From NCBI RefSeq assembly GCF_900890425.1, contig NZ_CAAHFG010000005.1:1-64000 (forward strand): DNA of 64,000 bases, written 5' to 3'. The notes beneath the pieces are model-generated. The model was not told where the DNA came from, did not search any database, and worked only from the letters and a program-made list of their open reading frames with translations. How positions within the stretch are numbered: the first letter of the stretch is position 1; the number at the start of each line of letters is the position of its first letter. Positions 59,741-64,000 of the stretch are shown piece by piece. The DNA is from Pontiella desulfatans. Lineage in GTDB: Bacteria; Verrucomicrobiota; Kiritimatiellia; Kiritimatiellales; Pontiellaceae. Position numbers and translations under genes: made by a program.

Positions 59741-59815
59741 AACCACGAAATACACTAAATACACGGAATGCCCAGGCAGGATTCTTGTTTCGTGTGGTTC
59801 GTGTATTTCGTGGTT
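59741..59815. repeat. Inverted repeat of the AACCACGAAATACAC type
   Basis: AACCACGAAATACAC (59,741-59,755) and GTGTATTTCGTGGTT (59,801-59,815) are perfect 15-bp arms, with further related copies between. It lies between the MBL and DUF3795 genes. Confidence 0.8.
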
Positions 59816-59827
59816 CATAATGTGCCC

Positions 59828-60235
59828 TTATTTGGCGCTTTGTGCGGCGAGCCACTTTTCGTAGCCGGATTCCTGGATGACCTTGCAGTTGGCGGCGGCC
59901 GCTTTGCCCATGGGCTTGCCGGAGTTGTGGAAGGCTTCGGTCTTGGCGCAGGGGAAGCCCTTGCATTCGGCGAACGATTTCACGCCCTTGGCTTGGGCGC
60001 AGGGGCGCATTTCGCACTTCTTGCAATGGTCGGAGAGGGTTTCGGTCGGCCCCTTGCAGCCGGTGCACTTGCCGCCGGTGTACATCGGGCACGAGCCGCA
60101 GTGAAGGCCGCAGTAGGCACCGAGGTCTTCCTTGGCCCGGGCGGTTTCGTTCGTTGCACATCCGGCGATTGCGGCGGCGCATCCGCAGAGTGCGGCGCAG
60201 GTGAAGGTCTTGCGGGTCATCTTTTTCGTATTCAT
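59828..60235 (-). CDS. Exported Cys-rich DUF3795-like protein
   Basis: 135 residues. A signal sequence with lipobox-like IAGC (TCAALCGCAAAIAGC) precedes a cysteine-rich domain: LGAYCGLHCGSCPMYTGGKC, CTGCKG, HCKKCEMRPCA and ECKGFPC. This is the DUF3795 pattern (small Cys-rich domain, likely binding Fe-S or zinc), unusual in being exported. Start ATG 60,235 follows CAGGAGG. Its upstream region contains a site shared with marR, so the MarR protein probably controls it. Confidence 0.8.
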   Translation of the reverse strand: MNTKKMTRKTFTCAALCGCAAAIAGCATNETARAKEDLGAYCGLHCGSCPMYTGGKCTGCKGPTETLSDHCKKCEMRPCAQAKGVKSFAECKGFPCAKTEAFHNSGKPMGKAAAANCKVIQESGYEKWLAAQSAK

Positions 60236-60260
60236 GGTATTCCTCCTGGTAGGGTTGAAT

Positions 60261-60274
60261 GTTCGTGGCCGAAC
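60261..60274. promoter_or_regulatory. Candidate MarR operator in the DUF3795 promoter
   Basis: GTTCGTGGCCGAAC, an inverted repeat GTTCG/CGAAC around TGGC, located 26-39 bases before the ATG. TTCGTGGCCGAAC also occurs upstream of marR (60,781-60,793). A TATAGT that could be a -10 box lies directly upstream on the minus strand. Confidence 0.6.
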
Positions 60275-60319
60275 TATATGGATAGTTGGTGCCAATTTTC
60301 CTCGTGTGACATGAAAATT

Positions 60320-60766
60320 TTATTTCGCCGTCAGGTTATCCAGAATCCGCGCGAGCAGATCCGCCAGCTTGGTGCGGTCGGCTTGCGGCATATCGCCATA
60401 GGTTTGATCGATCAGCTTCGCCGAAATGGCCTCGATTTCGGGACGAATCGCCAGCCCCTTTTCGGTGAGCTGCACGAGAATAACCCGTCCGTCTTCCGCG
60501 CTCGGAAATTTTTCGATGTAGCCGTAGTGCTCGAGCGTGTTGACCATTCCGGTGACGGTGGACTTCACCCGCCCGACCTTTTCGACGATCTCCTTCATGG
60601 CGACCGGTTCGTTCTGCTGGAACAGGAAATAGAGGATCGAACCATGCGCGGGCAGGATGCCCGCTATGTTCACGTTGCGCAGCTCCTGCTCAATCAGCAG
60701 ATTGGCCTGTTCCCGAATCCGGGCGACCTGGCCAATGATTCCGTTAATTGGGTTCCTTGTTGTCAT
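60320..60766 (-). CDS. MarR-family transcriptional regulator
   Basis: 148 residues. The winged helix has the MarR layout: ILPAHGSILYFLFQQNEPVA, then VEKVGRVKSTVTGMVNTLEH, YGYIEKFPSAEDGRVILVQL and TEKGL. Flanking helices would form the dimer. I start at ATG 60,766 (MTTRNPINGI); an upstream in-frame ATG is possible. No clear ribosome binding site is seen. It probably represses itself and the DUF3795 gene through the shared palindrome, and perhaps the redox genes upstream (60,863-64,000). Confidence 0.9.
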   Translation of the reverse strand: MTTRNPINGIIGQVARIREQANLLIEQELRNVNIAGILPAHGSILYFLFQQNEPVAMKEIVEKVGRVKSTVTGMVNTLEHYGYIEKFPSAEDGRVILVQLTEKGLAIRPEIEAISAKLIDQTYGDMPQADRTKLADLLARILDNLTAK

Positions 60767-60780
60767 GAAAACATAAATAT

Positions 60781-60793
60781 TTCGTGGCCGAAC
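60781..60793. promoter_or_regulatory. Candidate MarR operator in the marR promoter
   Basis: TTCGTGGCCGAAC, 15-27 bases before the marR ATG. It is the second copy of the 13-mer seen at 60,262-60,274. Confidence 0.6.
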
Positions 60794-60862
60794 AAATGTC
60801 AACGGGTTTTATATTCAGTAACTGGGCAGGAGATAAATGGGGTTTAAAAATAGCGCCTTTGG

Positions 60863-61636
60863 CTAATGAATAAGCGATTCGATGGAGCGGACGACTTCCT
60901 TGCGCATGGCGGGGTTGAGGGCATCCGCCTGCGGATTGGCGAAGCGTTTGGAATCGTTGTCGTAGTATTTACCCGAAGCATCGGCAAATTCGTCCGAAAG
61001 CGCGGCTCGGCAGAGGATGTCCACACCAATGCCCAGATCCGAACCGGTAACACCGAATCCTTCCCGGACCATCTTGCTGGCCAGCAGCGAACCGGGATTC
61101 ACGGCGATAACCGCTGGGCCGTTCGTGCCTAACTCCTTCGCCATTTCCATCGACCACATCGTGATGGCCAGCTTGCTCTGGGCATAGGCACCCATGTCAT
61201 CCAGCTGTGTTTTGCCCATCAATGCATTCAGGTCGACCGGGGCCTGGGCGGCCGATGAAAGATTCACCACCCGCCCGGACGTTCCAAGCATGGGGAGAAG
61301 CTTGCGGGTCAGCAGATACGGCGCCACCGTATTGACCACAAACCGCACGTCCAGGCCATTCCCCAAGACGGGCTCGGCAACCTTGAAGACCCCGGCATTG
61401 TTAATCAGCACATCGAGGGTCTCGTGTTTCTCCGCCACGGCCGTTGCCAGTGCTTCAACTTCAGTCAGATCTGACAAGTCGGCCACGTAGCTTTCGGCGC
61501 CGAGTTCTGCTGCCAACTTTTCCACTTTGGCGGGATTGCGTCCGTGAATTAAAACCTGATGCCCCATGTCTGCGAGCATACGGGCCGTTTCCAACCCGAT
61601 GCCGTCCGTTGATCCTGTGATCAGTATCTTCTTCAT
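60863..61636 (-). CDS. Short-chain dehydrogenase/reductase
   Basis: 257 residues. The NAD(P)-binding TGSTDGIGLETARMLADMGH, NNAGV (LINNAGVFK), the catalytic Ser in VNLSSAA and Tyr-x-x-x-Lys in AYAQSKLAI are visible. Between Arg31 and the glycine motif it has HGRNPAKVEKLA, suggesting NADP preference. The substrate is unknown. RBS AAAGGAAATC precedes ATG 61,636. It is the last of a minus-strand series with DUF4437, ABM, nitroreductase and quinone oxidoreductase genes; the spacing to the upstream gene is 27 bases. Confidence 0.9.
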   Translation of the reverse strand: MKKILITGSTDGIGLETARMLADMGHQVLIHGRNPAKVEKLAAELGAESYVADLSDLTEVEALATAVAEKHETLDVLINNAGVFKVAEPVLGNGLDVRFVVNTVAPYLLTRKLLPMLGTSGRVVNLSSAAQAPVDLNALMGKTQLDDMGAYAQSKLAITMWSMEMAKELGTNGPAVIAVNPGSLLASKMVREGFGVTGSDLGIGVDILCRAALSDEFADASGKYYDNDSKRFANPQADALNPAMRKEVVRSIESLIH

Positions 61637-61663
61637 GATTTCCTTTCGCGAATGAGTGAACCG

Positions 61664-62497
61664 TTACTTAGCCGGAATGATCTTGTATTTGGCATCCGTG
61701 CGCACATAGATAAGGCTTTCGGCATCGGCTTCAATTTCCAGCACGGCCGGCCCGGAGGCTTCGATCCCGCTGCCCGGAAGCAGATCCTTACCTTTATAGT
61801 CAAGCGCTCCTTTAACGAGCACGGCCCGGAAGGTTGAACCGCGGCTGGTTATTGCACCTTCAAATCCGGCGGACAGCTTGATGAAGGTTCCATTCAGTTC
61901 CCCTTCCTGTGTGTCTCCCCAGAGAAAGGCCATCTGTGCGCCGTCTTCATCCACCCAGTTAATGTCGGATGCGCTCAGCCATACAATGTTCTGTTCATCC
62001 ACGTTGACCGGACGTTCGCCGCTGTCGAAATGTTGCTCTTCCGGCAGCACGAGGTAAGGCCCTTTCTCAATTTCAATGTAGGCCAGCGAGGTTTGACCTT
62101 CGGCTGCAGTAATGTGGACTTCACCCTTAGGCTGCGTCCAGAACGAGCCAGGCGGCATCCACATTTCGGCCGCATCGGGATCATCATTGTGAATCACGCC
62201 CTGAATCACGACGCCGCGGTAGGAAACGTTGTGGATATGCGGGGGCGACTCAAAATTGCTCGGCGGCTTCAGCAGAAAACCGGTCGGCTCGGTGCCGTTG
62301 CGATCACCCCACAGCGTTCCCGCCTTTGGCGCGAGATCACCGCGCTTGGGGTTGAGATGGGTATATTCAACATCGTCCGCCTGGATCACGTTTATATTCC
62401 CGTTCCCGGCCATATCCGACGATATGGTTGTGCAACCCGCCACCAGGGAGCTGGCCGCGAGAAGCAGTACTATTGATATCGTATTCTTGGGATTCAT
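61664..62497 (-). CDS. DUF4437-like lipoprotein
   Basis: 277 residues from ATG 62,497, behind CAGGAGAAAA. A lipobox ([12 protein letters not shown]) indicates lipoprotein export. Two cupin-like segments, each with [20 protein letters not shown] or [20 protein letters not shown] followed by [10 protein letters not shown] or [10 protein letters not shown], give the double-cupin shape of DUF4437. The His in HIH may bind a metal. Function unknown. It belongs to the same-strand series of redox genes. Confidence 0.75.
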   Translation of the reverse strand: MNPKNTISIVLLLAASSLVAGCTTISSDMAGNGNINVIQADDVEYTHLNPKRGDLAPKAGTLWGDRNGTEPTGFLLKPPSNFESPPHIHNVSYRGVVIQGVIHNDDPDAAEMWMPPGSFWTQPKGEVHITAAEGQTSLAYIEIEKGPYLVLPEEQHFDSGERPVNVDEQNIVWLSASDINWVDEDGAQMAFLWGDTQEGELNGTFIKLSAGFEGAITSRGSTFRAVLVKGALDYKGKDLLPGSGIEASGPAVLEIEADAESLIYVRTDAKYKIIPAK

Positions 62498-62611
62498 TTT
62501 TTTTCTCCTGTGGCTGTTTAAATATTTTTGGAGTGCGCCGGGAAATGAAATGCCACGGCGCTTTCCGAAAGCGGTGTCGCCCGTTGGTTGCCACCGCACT
62601 CCAGAATTTAA

Positions 62612-62902
62612 CTATCCGATTTGGGTCAGTGTGTTCACAGTAAACTCTTCGGTTGCGTCTTCCGTTGCGGCCATGAAGGCCTGGAAGTGTGCCGAATCAA
62701 CATGTTTCTGCAGCAGCTCCGGGGATTCCCAGTTTTCGTAAACCACAAAAAGCATCGGCGCTTCATTGTCCTGGTGCAGATGATAGTTGATGCAGCCCTC
62801 GTCTACGGCGTTGGTTATTTGAGCCAGCTTCAGCAGTTCGCTTTTCATGAGATCCACGCTGTCGGCATTCGCTTTGATTGTTGCAACGATGGTCAGTGCC
62901 AT
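62612..62902 (-). CDS. Antibiotic biosynthesis monooxygenase (ABM) domain protein
   Basis: 96 residues. ALTIVATIKANADSVDLMKS, GCINYHLHQDNEAPMLFVVY and ENWESPELLQKHVDSAHFQA are the ABM ferredoxin-fold pattern seen in quinone-modifying or haem-related monooxygenases such as YgiN. The start follows AAGGAGAAAATGAA. Together with the neighbouring nitroreductase and SDR it probably detoxifies quinones or electrophiles. Confidence 0.88.
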   Translation of the reverse strand: MALTIVATIKANADSVDLMKSELLKLAQITNAVDEGCINYHLHQDNEAPMLFVVYENWESPELLQKHVDSAHFQAFMAATEDATEEFTVNTLTQIG

Positions 62903-62929
62903 TTCATTTTCTCCTTAGAATAATTGGTT

Positions 62930-63478
62930 CTAAACAAAGCGCAGGATTTCGTCGGCTTCCATGCGCGGGGTGGGTTTCGGGCTTTCGTCAGGCCAGCCAT
63001 AGACGATCAGGGCCGAAACCGTTTCGTCTTCGGGCAGGTTCAGGAGTTTCGGAATAGTGTCCTTGTCGATGACGCCAAAGATGGTGGTACCCACGCCTCT
63101 GGCATGTGCGGCCAGGCAGAAGGTCTGGCAAGCGATGCCGGCATCGAAGGATTCCCACGCTTCCGGGTTGGCAAACTCCATATCAAACTTTTCTGGATCC
63201 AGCCGTCCGCTTTTGCCGGTCACATGGCTGAGCACACAGACGCCCTTGGCGTTTTCCAGCGTCTTCATGTTGTAGGAAAATCCCTTTACCCCTTCGTGGG
63301 CAATTTTACTGATGACGTCGGGGCTATCGACCAGCGTGTAGCGCGCAATCTGGGTGTTCGCCCACGACGGCGCCCAGCGGGCAAGATCGATGATCTCCTT
63401 CATGGTGTTTCGATCGACCGCGCCTGCTTTGAATTTACGAACGCTGCGGCGTTCCTTGATCATTTCAATGGCATCCAT
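62930..63478 (-). CDS. Nitroreductase-family flavoprotein
   Basis: 182 residues. FMN-binding IKERRSVRKFKAGAVDRNTM, AQSASN-type region WAPSWANTQIARYTL, GIACQTFCLAAHARGVGTTI and VSALIVYGWPDESPKPTPRM are the nitroreductase signatures. It reduces nitro or quinone compounds with NAD(P)H. The start follows AGAGGAATAC. It lies 21 bases after the oxidoreductase gene and 27 before the ABM gene, so one transcript is likely. Confidence 0.92.
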   Translation of the reverse strand: MDAIEMIKERRSVRKFKAGAVDRNTMKEIIDLARWAPSWANTQIARYTLVDSPDVISKIAHEGVKGFSYNMKTLENAKGVCVLSHVTGKSGRLDPEKFDMEFANPEAWESFDAGIACQTFCLAAHARGVGTTIFGVIDKDTIPKLLNLPEDETVSALIVYGWPDESPKPTPRMEADEILRFV

Positions 63479-63499
63479 TTTGAGTATTCCTCTGTTTGG

Positions 63500-64000
63500 T
63501 TATAGGGTGACGATGGCCTTGCCGACGGTGCGGCCGGATTCGATTTGCAGGTGGGCGTCTGCCAGCTGTTCAAACGGGAAGGTAACGGAAACATGCGGCT
63601 TGAGGATGCCTGCTTCGAGCATCCCTTTCAGCGTATTCATGTCGTCGCCATTCGAAGTAACCATGACAAACTCGAGGGCAACGTTGAGTTTATCGGCTTC
63701 GGCCTGCAGCTCTTCCGGGAAGGTATGCGTTGGCAGGGAAACAATCTTGCCGCCGGACTTAACGACCTTCAGGGAATCTTCCAGTACCTGTCCGCCCATG
63801 CCGTCGAGCACGAAGTCGATGTCGGCCAAGACCTCTTCAAACTTTTGTTCGCGGTAGTCGATGTGCTCATCGGCACCGAGTGCCATGCAGAACTCGCGGT
63901 TCTTCGCGGACGAGGTAGTGATCACGTGTGCGCCGATATTCTTGGCCATCTGGATCGCGAAATGGCCGACACCGCCGGAACCGGCATGGATCAGCACCCG
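63500..64000 (-). CDS. Zinc-type alcohol dehydrogenase / quinone oxidoreductase, C-terminal part
   Basis: The gene continues past the window end; about 167 C-terminal codons are visible. The NAD(P)-binding loop VLIHAGSGGVGHFAIQMAKN, ALGADEHIDYREQKFEEVLA, and FVLDGMGGQVLEDSLKVVKS match the MDR superfamily. The final HLQIESGRTVGKAIVTL is the usual end. Likely reduces quinones or other carbonyl compounds. First visible gene of the minus-strand redox series. Confidence 0.9.
   Translation of the reverse strand, partial: RVLIHAGSGGVGHFAIQMAKNIGAHVITTSSAKNREFCMALGADEHIDYREQKFEEVLADIDFVLDGMGGQVLEDSLKVVKSGGKIVSLPTHTFPEELQAEADKLNVALEFVMVTSNGDDMNTLKGMLEAGILKPHVSVTFPFEQLADAHLQIESGRTVGKAIVTL

Overview
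The window looks like the chromosome of a strictly or mostly anaerobic, Gram-negative member of the PVC superphylum, most likely a marine Kiritimatiellota (Pontiella-like) bacterium. This is an inference from gene content: two exported formylglycine sulfatases of different subtypes, an exported MBL alkylsulfatase-like enzyme, an SHD1-domain secreted protein, a flavodiiron/rubredoxin oxygen-detoxification operon, several lipoproteins and outer-membrane proteins, and GC-rich coding with frequent 4-base ATGA gene overlaps. No database search could be run.

Region 1 (1-15,335) is a mobile-element zone at a tRNA-Asp gene. A 13.4-kb integrative element lies between a complete tRNA-Asp(GTC) (15,259-15,335, minus) and a displaced tRNA 3' half (1,865-1,912), which share a 22-bp identical core (1,891-1,912 and 15,285-15,306). 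It encodes a tyrosine integrase with an inserted helix-turn-helix, a pair of small membrane proteins, an array of small DNA-binding proteins, a lambda-J-like phage tail-tip protein, another HTH protein, a Cys-rich protein, a TOPRIM primase and an SF3-like helicase. A 159-bp imperfect palindrome that could be a replication origin follows. No capsid, terminase, portal or lysis gene is present, so it resembles a phage satellite that carries its own tail tip. The tail gene is split by an intact IS1595-type insertion sequence with inverted ends and an 8-bp target duplication; removing it restores one 905-codon frame. A second, related integrase on the other side of the tRNA remnant (406-1,707) suggests an older neighbouring element at the same site.

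Region 2 (15,336-29,127) holds a fused sugar-phosphate transferase, proBA, a complete Wadjet anti-plasmid system (jetA-jetB-jetC-jetD), a PaaX-like regulator, and rsmD-coaD. Three long palindromes sharing the core GCTCACGATCGTGAGC separate these modules.

Region 3 (29,114-33,176) is a metal-uptake operon: outer-membrane protein, periplasmic binding protein, ATPase and permease, preceded by a small Cys/His-rich exported protein. tRNA-Ser and tRNA-Gly, an orphan MsmK/UgpC-type ATPase, two divergent sulfatases, a lipoprotein, a DegP-like protease, an RsmB-type methyltransferase, a two-domain nucleoside diphosphate kinase and an aminotransferase follow (33,317-43,311).

Region 4 (43,504-57,000) contains an Rrf2 regulator with a flavodiiron protein and two rubredoxin-type proteins, a solitary HicB-like protein, a CzcCBA heavy-metal efflux operon with a small Cys/His-rich leader gene, a large membrane protein, and a two-component system. 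Region 5 (56,632-64,000) has two secreted proteins (SHD1 type and Arg/Gly-rich), an MBL-fold sulfatase-like enzyme, a Cys-rich DUF3795-like protein, a MarR regulator and a run of redox genes reaching the window end. A palindromic site is shared by the marR and DUF3795 promoters.
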